Counted from the stretch's first letter, positions 20,902 through 32,304 are shown. The stretch is DNA of 64,000 nt from Exophiala sp. HKRS030 (GCA_023897205.1 JAHWDD010000006.1:1364001-1428000), one strand, 5' to 3'. The notes: generated from the sequence alone by a model not told the origin. Numbers and translations are program-made.

Positions 20902-22107
20902 TCACAACAGCATCAAGATCACTTTAAGTGGAGAAAAATCTTTTGCGCCCCTGATCAAAAGTCTTCGAAACCTCGAGACCACATGACGCCCTATCCAAAT
21001 GTTCTTTCTTGAAAAGCGCCTTGGCGCGGACGAATCCTTGGAGCTCATGAGCTTCAAGGGGCGTCTTGATGGGCCATCCGGTGTGCGAAGTGCATCATCT
21101 TTTGGGATATTATCACTAAAATGGCCTAGCTCCATGTCATCACAACCTCTGGCATGATCATTGTTGATGTGGGAAGCCTCAAACAGCTCAATGTCTTGAG
21201 TATCTTCAGATTCGAGTCCCGGCTCCAGAGCACCAGACTGAGAGGCCGTTTCCCAGATTAAAGAGTACTCTGACAGCCTAGGGTATGGCGTATCACACCC
21301 TGGATGGGTGAGTGGTCGATAATCTCGGCGATATGTTGTATATGCGACGACGAAGCCTATAAGACTGCCGCAAGAAACATCGTACACGTCATGTCGATAA
21401 TCTGCTATCCGCGACATGGCCACTAGGGCAGCGCACATCAGAGGTGCCAGGAAAAGGAGAATACTCGTCAGAGTAGGCCGTGGTCGAAAGATGTGCAATT
21501 GACCAGCCAAAAACAAGCTGAGATACCCCAAGCCTGAAAAAGCCCAGCTACTGTGCGCGCTCGGAAAGCTTTGCCAGCCATCTAGAAGGAAGTGAAGATC
21601 GGGCTGCGTGCAGACAGCAACGGTGACGAAGGTATCCGTCGGCGTTCCTCTCTTTGGCTGACATCGGGCTATCAGATCGGGACGAGGTCGACCTATAGCC
21701 TTTTTAATGATATCTGTAATCAGCACAGTAAGGTATACGCTGAAGAATAAACCCAAAATGGTGACATGGGCCTTGTGCACGCCGGGCCTTGCTGTAACAG
21801 CCCAAAGAACCAAGAGCACCAGCGGTGCTGCCCCAGCAAGCAGGGTGTTCTCTTTCGAAGACACGCGTTCGAACCTGGTGAAGGGATATTGAATTGAGCG
21901 GTCGTCGAGTCGAAACATTTGTTGGACAGGCTCCAAAGATAAACGGATCTCAACATCATTCTGTCAGATAATGTTCTCGACGCTTCGCAAGAGACTGACC
22001 GAGAATAATGCAACGACTAGCAGCAAAAACCCCAGATAGTCCAAAGCATATGATGGATGCCAAAGGCGAGGCACGGTGGCCACCCAAGAAGCCCACGACC
22101 GCTTCAT
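20902..22107 (-). CDS. PAP2-family lipid phosphate phosphatase (probable 5' part of a fusion)
   Basis: Integral membrane phosphatase of the DPP1/LPP type, removing phosphate from diacylglycerol pyrophosphate, phosphatidate and similar lipids on the lumenal or outer face. Exon 1 is 22000-22107 (36 codons, MKRSWASWV... with a first membrane segment). Exon 2 starts at 21948 (or 21960). The three catalytic motifs are present: KKAIGRPRPD, the SFPSAHSSWAFSG block, and SRIADYRHDVYDVSCG. The pre-motif DDRSIQYPFTRFERV is typical. A TGA at 20902-20904 would stop the protein if the next intron is retained. The donor GTGAGT overlaps that stop, and splicing removes it and continues into the Aim6 module. 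The fused chain would be 732 residues. Confidence 0.88.
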
Positions 22108-22540
22108 CGGCAGGGTCACCGCTCGTCGACAGGTGTTTGATAGAAGTACAGGCAAGCTAGAACACGGGAGTAGATGGTGTGTATACTGGCTTTGCCCATG
22201 TATGAGCAGGCAGCCATGTGTGTCACTGTATTTGGAGGTATTGGCTACAAGTTCTATCAATTTTGATCCCAAGAAAGTGTTACGTATGCCGCCCTGGTCT
22301 GGAACATTTTGACTATCCAACCATCGTTGGCGGGTGTGATATAGAATTTTACGGAGAAGTATTACCTCCACGAGCTGTGTCCGAATTTGGGTCAATGGTC
22401 GACCGTAGATACTGGTGCACCACATCTTGGCACGCTTTTCCTTTTTCGGAATGTCAACAAATTGAAGCCCTTGTACGTGTTTCTGCGGCAATCTACAATT
22501 AACAATCTAGGTACATCAACGAGATTCTAGCTATCGCAAG
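22108..22540. promoter_or_regulatory. Divergent promoter region
   Basis: 433 bases separate the start codons of the PAP2 gene (-) and the coiled-coil gene (+). No TATA box or other motif was recognised. Confidence 0.4.
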
Positions 22541-24175
22541 ATGGAAACAGACATAGCCAATATGACTAGTGCAGAGATCACGCAGTCCATCACGGCTGCA
22601 CAACTACGAACGGCAGAACTCGAGTTGATCTACGAACGCTCTCTCCGAAAAGCTGAGCGCATCTGCGACGAGGAAGGCCTGCGAGTTTTGCGTGTACAAC
22701 TCCTTCTGACCCAACACGAAAATGACAAACTTCGCGAACTATCCGAACGCGATGAGGACCAGCAGCACCACCTTGAGAAGACCAATGATGACCTACGAGC
22801 ACATCTTTCCGACGTCGAAGCTGATACCCGAGAGACGCAGCTGGAATTGAAGGCACGCCTGCGCGACCTGGACTACATGAAAGCTGAGCTCGCCGAATTA
22901 AGTGCTGCTAGTGCCGAGTCAAGCAAGATCCTATCCGAAAAGCTGGCTCTGACGAGGGAATTAAATAAATTGAAGCCAGAGCTGGAACATCTCAAGTCAC
23001 AAGCTTGCACACAACAGAATCTTCTATCGGAGAAACTGGCATTACAGCGCGAATTAGCTTCTATACAAGTCGAACTGGAAACGGAAAAGAGAGCTGTTCA
23101 ACGCATCACAGCACGAGAGCATTCAGCTGCTCGTCAAGATTCCACACTGCAAGGAGAAATCGAGGATCTGAAGAAAGAGTTGACCAAGGCCCATCGAGAT
23201 CTGCAGAAAAATGAACGGGAGAACAGAAAGAAGGTGGTTGAATGGGAAGGTGAAAAGGAAATACTTGAGGGCAAATTGGACGCTTTCAGAAACAAGCTTC
23301 GGTCCACCAAGGAGCAGCTGAGCGAAGCACAAGATGAAATCGAAAGATTGCAGGCTGAGAAGATGGCCCAATCTGCCGAGATGACTCAAGCAAGAGTAGC
23401 TGGCAAGACGACAATACTTGGTAAACGACCCATCCCACGATTTGATCCCGATATGACCATCGGCACACCCGGACATGGCGCACCAGCAGCAAAGAAGCAG
23501 CGAGTCTCCGTCAACTTTGCAGACAAATCCAACTTTTCGATTACTCCATTCCTTAATCGCACATTGAGCATACTACCTGAGACTCCCGAGGACCAACAGC
23601 AACAAGAGGAAGAGGATGCTCAAGTGATGCAAGAGCCTGAGACACACAACGCAACCAAAAAGCCGAGAGCGGCGCCGAAAACAAAGACAGTCAGACTGAA
23701 GGAAAAGCCAGCTTCCTCGAGAAAGCAGACTACTATTGGCAAGACAAAGGCATCACCTGCACTGAAGGAAAGTACCAATTCAAGAGCAAACACTACGCTG
23801 AAGAGACCACAATTGGCCAAATTGATCGAAGAAGACTCCGACGTGGAGAATGATGGAGTAGCTGTACCTGGGGTCGCTACAGAGGACTTTGCATCCAAGG
23901 ACATTGTCGAGAGTATAGAAGGCTCTCAAATGAACAGCGATAGTGCCCCTGAACCTGCCAAGAAACCCAAAGGACCCAAGAAGCGGACAAATATCTTTGA
24001 GGAGGAAGAATTTGCCCCGACTCAAAAGGTTAGAGATCTTGGTCGAGGAGGGTCTGGCAACACCAGCATTCTTGGACGAATCAATCTGAAGGCAAATCCG
24101 GTAGGAAGACCCAAGTCACTGGCAGAATTCTCGCCTCTTAAGAGGGATCGAAGAGCTGCAAGTGTGGCCGTATGA
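22541..24175 (+). CDS. Coiled-coil protein, function unknown
   Basis: 544 residues, one exon. Residues about 5-285 are almost continuous heptad-like coiled coil rich in E, K, L and R (for example LREQ/LKKELTKAHRDLQKN-type repeats). A proline- and lysine-rich region follows, with KKQRVSVNFADKSNFSITPF, a glutamine/glutamate run, and alternating basic and acidic low-complexity sequence with AT-hook-like basic patches. The C-terminal 40 residues look conserved (SILGRINLKANPVGRPKSL then AEFSPLKRDRR), with an SP phospho-site-like motif. Layout and composition suggest a cytoskeletal, spindle or chromosome scaffold, but I do not recognise the family, so this is inference only. Confidence 0.8.
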   Translation: METDIANMTSAEITQSITAAQLRTAELELIYERSLRKAERICDEEGLRVLRVQLLLTQHENDKLRELSERDEDQQHHLEKTNDDLRAHLSDVEADTRETQLELKARLRDLDYMKAELAELSAASAESSKILSEKLALTRELNKLKPELEHLKSQACTQQNLLSEKLALQRELASIQVELETEKRAVQRITAREHSAARQDSTLQGEIEDLKKELTKAHRDLQKNERENRKKVVEWEGEKEILEGKLDAFRNKLRSTKEQLSEAQDEIERLQAEKMAQSAEMTQARVAGKTTILGKRPIPRFDPDMTIGTPGHGAPAAKKQRVSVNFADKSNFSITPFLNRTLSILPETPEDQQQQEEEDAQVMQEPETHNATKKPRAAPKTKTVRLKEKPASSRKQTTIGKTKASPALKESTNSRANTTLKRPQLAKLIEEDSDVENDGVAVPGVATEDFASKDIVESIEGSQMNSDSAPEPAKKPKGPKKRTNIFEEEEFAPTQKVRDLGRGGSGNTSILGRINLKANPVGRPKSLAEFSPLKRDRRAASVAV

Positions 24176-24599
24176 TGTTTGTGCCTGCGGGCTTGTGCTT
24201 TCATTTGCTTGTATGAACGGAATATCATGTTAGAGATGTTGGGATGAACATGGGCGCAATAACAGGATTGACCATGAAAAATTTTCCGCCATAAATACCA
24301 GGGTTATGATGAACATAATTGTATGAATATACCAAAATGCACTTATCAGTTGAACACATAACAGTCCAATATCAAGAACGTCGCTTGAAGTATGACGTCC
24401 GCCGCTTTAATCCACATGCGCTTCAATGATCGATTCATGGAAAATTGTTTGTACCACCCACATAGAACTCCCTCAAGACATATCGCGCATCCACCTCCTT
24501 TCATTGATTTACTGATCGCTTCACCATCTTCTTTGGTGTCTTTTCTTTCTTTGGTGCCTTCAAGGCTCTGTCCGAACTCTGCAGGCAGAGTCAGGCTAC
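24176..24599. other. Intergenic region
   Basis: 3' flank of the coiled-coil gene and the promoter of the rRNA methyltransferase. A TC-rich stretch at about 24520-24560 precedes the start codon at 24600. Confidence 0.45.
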
Positions 24600-25935
24600 A
24601 TGCAACCATGTAACCACCACTTTGCCCGAGTCCGCTCCCTCCTCGCAAGCACCGGTACTGAGCCATACCTGCTACAACGTTTCCGATTGACTGCGCCGCG
24701 GCCGCCGCCACCAACATGTCCCCTCTCGACAAGCTCTACCTCGTTGCGTGCTGGTCCTACATCATCAGCTTCCACATCACCTACACATTGCTCGCGCTCA
24801 ATCTCGACGAGCGGCGCACGGTACTCGTCCTCGAGGCGGTGGACTGATCGACAAAGAGGGGACCAGTTTGCCCGCGCGGCGAAAGTGCAGGGCCTCAAGA
24901 GTCGAGCGGCGTTCAAACTACTTCAGATCAATGATCGGTATAGACTGTTCAAGCCCGGGATGACCGTGGTGGATCTGGGATTTGCCCCGGGGAGTTGGAG
25001 TCAGGTATGAGGCGTGCTCCCGGCTCTGCCCAGCCCGACAAAGCTGTGTGCTTTGCAACCATGTTTTGCAAAGGACCGTACACTGACGGTTGACACATCT
25101 TGTGTGTCTGCCCAATGTATAGGTTGCGATCGACCTCACCAGACCAAGGGGACGTGTCTTGGGTGTAGACCTCATACCCGTACAGCCACCGAAAGGCGTC
25201 TCTACGATCCAAGGCGACTTTCTTTCACCGTACGTGCAAGGAGAGATCAAGTCATTCCTCAAAGACCCTGACCGCGGACGTCTACGCCGTCCGCCTCTCA
25301 TATTCGACACGCCAGACGGCCCTCTCGATCATCAAACTGCAGTTCTCGATGACGCCGAAAAGGGCTATCTCGAGAGAGAAAGCCAGATTGCTGCCGCGGC
25401 TGCGGCCGAGGAGGCGGAGGCTCAGGAACAGGAACAAGAAGAGCAACACCGGGACAAATGTGTTGATGTGGTGTTGAGCGACATGTGCGAACCCTGGGAT
25501 CCGCTGGACGGTCTGTACAAAAGGACCATCAGTAACCCGTATTACAGGTTGATGAATACAAGTGGGAATGCATTCCGAGATCACGCTGGTAGTATGGTAC
25601 GTTTTCAACATCGGCTTTTGCCTTTTGCCCTGTTTTCTCTGTTTGCCTGACGCTGACGCTGACGCTGACGCTGACACTCATGTGCTTTGGTATAGGACCT
25701 CTGTAGAGCCGCGTTACAGTTCAGTTACGAAACGCTCAAGGTCGGCGGACACTTTGTCTGCAAGTTCTACCAGGGTGCCGAGGACAAGGCTCTCGAAAAG
25801 AGCCTCAAGGCCATGTTCCACAAGGTTCATCGCGAGAAGCCCGAGAGCTCGAGAAGTCAATCCAAAGAGGCCTACTTTGTTGGTGTCAAGAGGCTCGCCA
25901 AGGTCGATAGGGACGCTGTGTTTGCAGGTCCTTAG
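24600..25935 (+). CDS. MRM2: Mitochondrial 21S rRNA 2'-O-ribose methyltransferase (FtsJ/RrmJ family)
   Basis: SAM-dependent methyltransferase that modifies a U in the large mitochondrial rRNA A-loop. Exons 24600-25004, 25123-25596 and 25696-25935 sum to 1119 bases, or 372 residues. The first 65 residues are Ser/Thr/Arg-rich with few acids, fitting a mitochondrial targeting sequence. The FtsJ core follows: KVQGLKSRAAFKLLQINDRY, the SAM loop VVDLGFAPGSWSQV, VVLSDMCEPWDP, GGHFVCKFYQG and KEAYFVG, giving the K-D-K-E catalytic tetrad. An acidic/alanine/glutamine insert (about residues 210-235) separates two core strands. The second intron holds a hexamer microsatellite. Confidence 0.9.
25648..25675. 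repeat. GACGCT hexamer microsatellite
   Basis: About four and a half tandem GACGCT units lie in the second intron of MRM2. Confidence 0.85.
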
Positions 25936-26130
25936 GAAGGATCAATCAAAGATAGGAGATCATTGCCGGCAGGCTGCTGCCGGCGTAATGAACGTAGATT
26001 CATCACCAAATATACCCAATACCAAAAAGCCATGTCGAGACATACGCATACTCCGTTCAGACCTTACCCTCCCGACTCGTTATTGGGAGACAATTCCTCC
26101 CCTTTTCTTTACCCAGTATGTTTGAGAACT

Positions 26131-28311
26131 TTAGATCAATTCACCCTCGTCGTCGTCACCACCCGCCATCTCGTCGTCCTCACTGAACTCCATGTCGGCC
26201 GCCGCGGCCTCGGCGGCCCTCTGCACCTCTTTCAGTCCACTCAGCTCCTCGACGTAGTCCTTTTCGTTGAGCGCCTTGAGCACGAAGTCCCACCCCTCCG
26301 AGGCGTAGGCGTCGAGGATCTTGGGCGAGCAGGCGCTGCAGCAGTCGTACGCCCTGCCGGCGATGTTCATGTTTGTGAAGGTGGACAAGAAGCCGCGGAT
26401 CTGGTGGGGTACCAGGCCGAGCGGGTGCTCTCCCCGGTCCTCGGAGGCCGACAGGGACGCCGGCGCCGCGGGGCCCTGGGGGTGTTGGAGGATGGAGACG
26501 AGCAGCTCGACGAGCAAGGCCGACGCGATGGCCGCGATCCCCGGTCGTGTGACCGTACATTGCTGGTCCAGAGTCTGATCCTTCATCGAGTCCGCGGGGG
26601 CGACAACGTCGTTGCAAAAGTAGCAGCCCAACCCTTCGTGTCCGGCGCCTGTAATAGCACCAGCATTGGCGACGACACCGTGTCTCATGACGACGTACGT
26701 GTCGAAGCCCAACGCTGCATTCATGACGGTTTTCCCGCTCGCCTTTCCCATCACGGTAGGTAGCCATCGCGACTCTCGAGTGTCCATTAGGAGAAAGACG
26801 ACGTCGTGCTCGTCGATGAGTTGCTTCAATTGCTCAAAGTCCGCCTTGGACTTTTCCGGGTCCGTGGTAGGGTGACCTGCCATCGGAACAGACAGTACGT
26901 ACCCTTGACTCTCGACGCCGGGGTATATCTGTCTCAATGCGTCCGCCGCACAGAGGGCCTTTTTCTTGCCACCCTCGAGACAATCTTCAAAGTTGAAAAG
27001 GGGTTGCCGCACAGGGTTCGAAAACGACACACTGCCGTTGTCGACAAAGGTGATTTTGCGAACGCCCCAGCCCATCAAATTCCGTGAGACGTAGCTTCCC
27101 AACGTCCCCGCGCCGAGGAGGAGGCATTTTGTGTCTTTGATCTTGTCGAGGTTGAGGTTGGGGCTGATGCGCCATTTCATGAGTTTCAAGTTCAGGTCGA
27201 CGCTCGAGTCTGCCAATTTCTTGGGGTCCATGTACTCGGTCAAATCGGCCATGCGGCCCGTGAGTTTGTTGAACGCGTTACGCTCCCAGCCTACGACTTT
27301 GGGCATCGACGACTCAGCAGGTTCGGCGGATTTGGCCGACTTGCCCTGTTTGGAGACTTCCATGGTAAAAATGACGCTCCTGGCCGCGTCTTTTCGCGAG
27401 GGTATCTCGCGGTAGCATAAAATCTGGGCTTTTGATAGTTTCCAACGCTGACGGACCAGCACGAGAAGGTTTCGGAGCATCCATCCTGGAGCGACGGGAC
27501 CTGGTTCAGTGTAGTTGGAAGGGTCTGCAAAACAAATGTACTGATCTTCGGCGTTGGTGTGGTCGAAGAATCCTGAGTCAAAACTCGACAGGGATCCAAT
27601 GTGCCATCGGTACCCGAGCCTCGTGCTAGGCGTCTCGGGTGACCGTGGTGATGGAGGCCCGAGGTCGTCGTCGTTTTCGGGATCTGGTGCTGTTGTCTTG
27701 TAGCCGTGGTCTTTCTTTGCGAGAAAGAAGCCGAATTGACGGGAGTCGACCCCAAATCGCCATGCCGTTACTGCGTCAGCTAGGTTACTGCTCTCGAGGG
27801 AGTTCAGCTTCGTGTACGGCAGACTGCCTTCGGGCTTGGGTACGGCGCCTTGGTGCTCGACCGGTGTCCATGGCGGATCCATGACCAACGCTGGAAAGGC
27901 GAACCAGTAATGGAACTTGTACTTTTTCAGGTCCGCAAACGACAAGATGAGGAACGAGGCGAGTAGAGATGGGCACGAGTAGATTGTTCCATCGTTGATG
28001 GAGTCCCAAATGGTTTTGCCGGCTTGTTGTATCATGTGAAGTTTATCCACGTTGCGATACTCTTCGATCGTGTTGACATTCTTGATCATGCCCTCACCGC
28101 GATAGTATCCGGGCGAGACTTCGTCGCTCGTCAGAGCGTTGGCATGGACTTGCATCCGACATGAGTGCTCTTTGGAGTCGGCGGGACGAATCTCGTATAG
28201 GCCCAACACTTTCCGGGCCGAGTCGTCGAGTTTGTCATGGTTGATTTTATGTGAGGCCAAAGAAGCGTAGAATGGAATTTCAATGTCGGAGGCGAATGGG
28301 ACGTACTGCAT
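26131..28311 (-). CDS. ATG7: Ubiquitin-like modifier-activating enzyme Atg7
   Basis: E1-like enzyme that activates Atg8 and Atg12 for autophagy and the Cvt pathway. 726 residues, one exon. The start at 28311 ([19 protein letters not shown]) matches the usual Atg7 N-terminus. The frame stays open to 28428 but only via a TTG. The N-terminal domain contains [16 protein letters not shown] and [15 protein letters not shown]. The nucleotide-binding loop is [19 protein letters not shown], followed by [15 protein letters not shown]. The catalytic cysteine, at about residue 585, is in QQCTVTRPG. The C-terminus has [10 protein letters not shown], the adjoining helix, and an acidic tail ([18 protein letters not shown]) for E2/Atg8 contacts. 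Family length is normal. Confidence 0.96.
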   Translation of the reverse strand: MQYVPFASDIEIPFYASLASHKINHDKLDDSARKVLGLYEIRPADSKEHSCRMQVHANALTSDEVSPGYYRGEGMIKNVNTIEEYRNVDKLHMIQQAGKTIWDSINDGTIYSCPSLLASFLILSFADLKKYKFHYWFAFPALVMDPPWTPVEHQGAVPKPEGSLPYTKLNSLESSNLADAVTAWRFGVDSRQFGFFLAKKDHGYKTTAPDPENDDDLGPPSPRSPETPSTRLGYRWHIGSLSSFDSGFFDHTNAEDQYICFADPSNYTEPGPVAPGWMLRNLLVLVRQRWKLSKAQILCYREIPSRKDAARSVIFTMEVSKQGKSAKSAEPAESSMPKVVGWERNAFNKLTGRMADLTEYMDPKKLADSSVDLNLKLMKWRISPNLNLDKIKDTKCLLLGAGTLGSYVSRNLMGWGVRKITFVDNGSVSFSNPVRQPLFNFEDCLEGGKKKALCAADALRQIYPGVESQGYVLSVPMAGHPTTDPEKSKADFEQLKQLIDEHDVVFLLMDTRESRWLPTVMGKASGKTVMNAALGFDTYVVMRHGVVANAGAITGAGHEGLGCYFCNDVVAPADSMKDQTLDQQCTVTRPGIAAIASALLVELLVSILQHPQGPAAPASLSASEDRGEHPLGLVPHQIRGFLSTFTNMNIAGRAYDCCSACSPKILDAYASEGWDFVLKALNEKDYVEELSGLKEVQRAAEAAAADMEFSEDDEMAGGDDDEGELI

Positions 28312-28839
28312 CTCGGGAAAAGCCTCCCGAGGGATAAATGTTTGAGTGGCGGTTGTTGTTGGAATCTCTTGTGCCGGTGGATTCACTCGATTGAAATGAT
28401 TCAAGGAAATGAAGAGTGAAGAAGTCAAGATCCGATCAGGCTGTTTGTGATGTTGAACGTGGGTGTGTCTTGGTCAACGAAACAAGGCTGCCATGTGGCC
28501 AGGCACAATCACAAGTCAGATGTAAAGAGGGTGTGGATGGAGTTGCTGATGTTCTTAATCTAGTGTTAATAGACCAACAAGTCACAATATCCGAGGGATG
28601 AACGCATGTCATTTGACTTATGTAATTAGTGGAAATTGTCGAGTCAAATGACCACTTTACGCGTCTCGAGTGTTTTCTTGTTGTAGAAGTCCAAATCCAT
28701 ACACACCGACCATTGAAGTACACTGATTGTAAACACATTCTACTCTTCCTGAAGCCAAGGAACCTCGACACTGTACCGCTCTTGTCACAGGAAACTTCAT
28801 GGGGACTGTAAAATCAAAATCCCTGTGACAACCTCAAAG
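28312..28839. promoter_or_regulatory. Divergent promoter region between ATG7 and the dCMP deaminase gene
   Basis: 528 bases between the two start codons. No TATA box or other motif was recognised. Confidence 0.4.
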
Positions 28840-30349
28840 ATGCTCATCGGCATCACTGGCCCAATCTGCTCCGGCAAACATACGACAGCAGAATATCTGG
28901 TTCAACATCATGGATTTCTACGCCTACATCTGCCGACACCGTCTCAACTACAGCCCGCCATAGCTCAGCATCTATCAACTACAAATGGCAAGGACACCAA
29001 CTCGAGACACGAACCTTTTGCACATCTACTCCCCAGCGTCACGGATCAAAAGGGCACGAGAGGCCTCACCTTTCCTGACGTCGAGGGCCTACTGGAATTC
29101 GTCACGAAACGGTGGCGAGAACATTGGGTTTTGACGGACATTTACGACGAAGCCACACTGGAACTTTTGCTCAGACGACCATTCTTCATGCTACTCAATG
29201 TCGAAGCGCCTGTGGGAGTGAGGTACCAACGATTCAGCGAACGGTAGGCCCCCATCCCCCTTTTCAAGGTGTCCTCCATCTGCCTTTGTTTTTACTCATC
29301 AAGGATGACGACGATACGAAAGTCAAGGACCACGAGGGACTGCTCTTATTGTCGTGGACCATATCTTTAAATCTGAAAAAGTGTCTACCAAACTGACGTG
29401 ACTTGATGATTATATAGTTGCCATCACCGAAGACTTGAACCTCTTCCCTTGTCCGACTTTATACACTACAACGATCTCCACCTATACGGGACTCAAGCTC
29501 ACCATGGTTCTGCCGCCGAAACTTCCTCATCGTCAGGATTCACTTCGGGAATAATCCACCTCACTTCCCGTTCTCATTTACACATTGTCAACATTCACTC
29601 CAGTGTCAGGAGTTACTCTACTTTTCTTTCGACGCTCGACCTACCATCTCCTGACCGTCTTCGTCCTACATGGGACGCATACGTAAGTAATACTCAGTTT
29701 TTGTGGCTTTTTTGATCTTTTTGTTTAATTCTTTCCTTCCCCCGGTCCCCTCCCTTGTCCACGACCAGAGTTTCGTTTGACGCTGAAACCTAATGTTTTG
29801 CAGTTCATGACCTTGGCCCACCTCGCGTCCCGGCGGTCCAACTGCATGAAGCGCCGCGTGGGTTGTGTGCTGGTCCACAACTCCCGCATCATCTCGACGG
29901 GTTACAACGGAACGCCTCGCAATCTGAGAAACTGCAACGAAGGTGGTTGCGCTCGGTGCAACTCGGCCTCGACGGGGGGTTCGGCTCTGTCGACCTGTCT
30001 GTGTCTTCACGCCGAAGAAAATGCCCTTCTCGAGGCAGGCCGCGAGCGCATCCGGGAAGGGTGTATCCTGTACTGCGACACTTGCCCTTGTCTCACTTGC
30101 AGCGTCAAGATCGCCCAGGTCGGTGTCAAGGAGGTCGTCTACAGCCAAACTTACAACATGGACGAAGCCAGCCGGAAAATTCTGAACGAGGCCGGTGTCG
30201 GGTTGAGACAGTTTGTCCCTCCGCAGAGCGGCCTGGTGGGCTTCAATTTTGTACCGGACGACGACGAGATTGACGGTGGTGATGATAACAAGGATGGGAT
30301 GGAAATGGTGCTTAGAAACGGGACCTCGAGAAGAAGCCCAAAAAATTGA
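28840..30349 (+). CDS. DCD1: Deoxycytidylate (dCMP) deaminase
   Basis: Converts dCMP to dUMP, the substrate of thymidylate synthase. Exons 28840-29243, 29418-29682 and 29804-30349 sum to 1215 bases, or 404 residues. The N-terminal ~140 residues form a P-loop-like domain (MLIGITGPICSGKHTT), as in fungal Dcd1 orthologues. The C-terminal deaminase domain has RRSNCMKRRVGCVLV, then ISTGYNGTPRNLRNC, a cysteine-rich structural zinc site (CNEGGCARC), the catalytic zinc/proton-shuttle motif CLHAEENALL, and PCLTCSVKI. The short acidic C-terminal tail is not conserved in the family. Confidence 0.94.
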
Positions 30350-30780
30350 TCATCCACCAGGCACGTATGATGGTAACATTCTTCATTCCAGACTTTGGGA
30401 GACAGAGGATTGCGAATACAATATCGTATTACTGTACGGAGTAGAATCGAGGCAAGAGCTAATCTGCCTAAACCTGGTACTGGCAATTCCTCCATATACT
30501 TGTACCCGTACAGGTAGGTATGAATTGTGGTATCGGCGTTGGGTATGGGGGTATGGGGTATCAAAAATAAAAAGATTTCCATCTTCTTTCAGCAATATGC
30601 CATCTGCCATCTGCCATCATTGCAGAAGGCCAGAGGATTCTTCAAAGACGGGCCCATATTGATTATTCGTTCGAGGGCAAAAAGGTGAGTCAAGGGAAGA
30701 ATGGGAAAAGAAGCAAAGATAAAGAGACGGCTTCTCGCTTCAGATCAACGCCACTCATAACCAAACGTCTCCAGCGCGTC
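30350..30780. other. Convergent 3' intergenic region
   Basis: 3' flanks of the dCMP deaminase and SLM1 genes. One TACGGAGTA copy lies at 30435-30443. No gene was seen. Confidence 0.5.
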
Positions 30781-32304
30781 CTACTTGCTGGCAGGAACGT
30801 GACCTGCCTGACGCTCCAGACCTTCGTGGGACAAAGGTTTATCCGCTTGCGACTCCACATACTTCCTGTCCTCCAGATTATGTGAAGCCGGGGACCCATG
30901 GAAAGTCCCTGCAGAGGCGGGTGTCGTCGTTGCCGTCGCTGCACTCGTAGCGGTCCTCGCGCTTTGTGGGCTGGTCGCCGAAGTCACCCCGGTCGTTTGC
31001 TGGTCGTTGACGGCCGTGTTGAGAGGGAACATCTTTTGTCCCTCGCCTGGCGACGTAGGCACGCTTCCTCCTGAATTGGCGAAGCTGGCAATGATCGTAT
31101 GCCACTGCTGTGCGTCCGAGTTCGTATGCGCTTTGAACTGGAAATCGTGGCTCATGGCCATCTTCTGGCCGATCTTGCTACCTGACGAATCCTTGCCTTT
31201 GATGGTAAATTTTGTTCCGTCGACCGCCCCGATCACACAGTCGGGCAGGAACAGAGAGACCTCAGGCACGGGGTCTTTGAGGAAATTCTCATTGTCCTTG
31301 TACTCGTGCAAGAAACCCGCAGGGGTCACGGCGTAGTATCCGCTGGTGTAGCCTCTGATGGCACCTACACCACGAGGTTTGCGCTCCAATGATCCTTCGA
31401 TCAAGGCCTTGGTTGCACGGTGGTTATCATTGGCAAACGAAACACCAGACATGCTTCTGGGGGCGGCGTTCGGGTTGACAAGGACATGTTGGTTGCGTTT
31501 GGCGAACCCTTGCCATTCGAAATCGAGCGGGATAGCTGCGGCAGTGCCCGCGATGTCCTCGATCATGGCCTTCTGGCGGTCTGCGAGAGTGCTCATGAAC
31601 TGGTTGTACGTGTTCAGCGCCGACTGGACGGTGGTGATGAGATGGGCCTCGAATTGCTGGAAGGAATTCTGGACAGCGATCAGATCCTGGCGGTTGTTGT
31701 TTTCATCCAGTATCTGCTTGTTGAGGCGGTTCAACGTTTGCCTCTTGAGCACGTACGGGTCGTGAGCCGCGGACATTCGACTGGCACCGCCGCCGCTGGA
31801 GTCGAAATGAGAAGCCTGGGTCCCGAGCAGATCGATGTGCTTCTGGGAAGCTGCGCGCGCTGCCTCTACAGCTTTAGAACCCTTGCCTGCACCGTTCTGC
31901 AGCTCCTTTGATTTGTTCTTGATCTCCTGGTGCAGCCGCTCGAGAATGGGAAGGACCGAACCGGTCAGACTCTTGCTCGTCTCGATGTAGAGGTTTGTCT
32001 GGGCCTGCGTATTGGCGCGGATGTTGTCGAACAAGCTTGAGATGCCACCAAGTGCGCTGTCAAAATGGTGTGCTTCACGCAGGGGGCTCGAGATTGTCTT
32101 CAAGATCTTCTCTTGGTCTTTGGCCCGGCTATTTTGATCTTTTGCAACTGCGGAAACGTATGCCTCGAGATATTTGACCATATGTTTCCAGGCCTGCAGA
32201 CGCTCCCCAAGGAGACCAGCCGTGCTCGTGGGATCACCGTCGGGAATGGCATCATCGTCCGACTCCGACATCGTCTTTGTTCGTGTAGGAACGATGGCCG
32301 ACAT
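30781..32304 (-). CDS. SLM1: Slm1-like PtdIns(4,5)P2-binding protein (BAR-like plus PH domain)
   Basis: 507 residues, one exon. Fungal Slm proteins sit at eisosome-type plasma-membrane sites and are TORC2 effectors. The acidic N-terminus is followed by a long helical BAR-like region (about residues 30-270: LGERLQAWKHMVKYLEAYV, the LQNGAGKGSKAVEAARAAS segment, and RQKAMIEDIAGTAAAIPLDF). The PH domain (about 300-410) is readable from RGYTSGYYAVTPAGFLHEY to HTNSDAQQWHTIIASFA. The tail is Ser/Thr/Ala-rich and presumably phosphorylated. The gene is tandem with the next one upstream. Confidence 0.9.
   Translation of the reverse strand: MSAIVPTRTKTMSESDDDAIPDGDPTSTAGLLGERLQAWKHMVKYLEAYVSAVAKDQNSRAKDQEKILKTISSPLREAHHFDSALGGISSLFDNIRANTQAQTNLYIETSKSLTGSVLPILERLHQEIKNKSKELQNGAGKGSKAVEAARAASQKHIDLLGTQASHFDSSGGGASRMSAAHDPYVLKRQTLNRLNKQILDENNNRQDLIAVQNSFQQFEAHLITTVQSALNTYNQFMSTLADRQKAMIEDIAGTAAAIPLDFEWQGFAKRNQHVLVNPNAAPRSMSGVSFANDNHRATKALIEGSLERKPRGVGAIRGYTSGYYAVTPAGFLHEYKDNENFLKDPVPEVSLFLPDCVIGAVDGTKFTIKGKDSSGSKIGQKMAMSHDFQFKAHTNSDAQQWHTIIASFANSGGSVPTSPGEGQKMFPLNTAVNDQQTTGVTSATSPQSARTATSAATATTTPASAGTFHGSPASHNLEDRKYVESQADKPLSHEGLERQAGHVPASK

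Noticed and set aside
25963..26763. 266-codon + strand open frame
   Set aside because: Antisense to ATG7; composition follows the complementary codons.
28312..28428. 39-codon N-terminal extension of Atg7
   Set aside because: It begins at a TTG, and family members start at MQYVPF.
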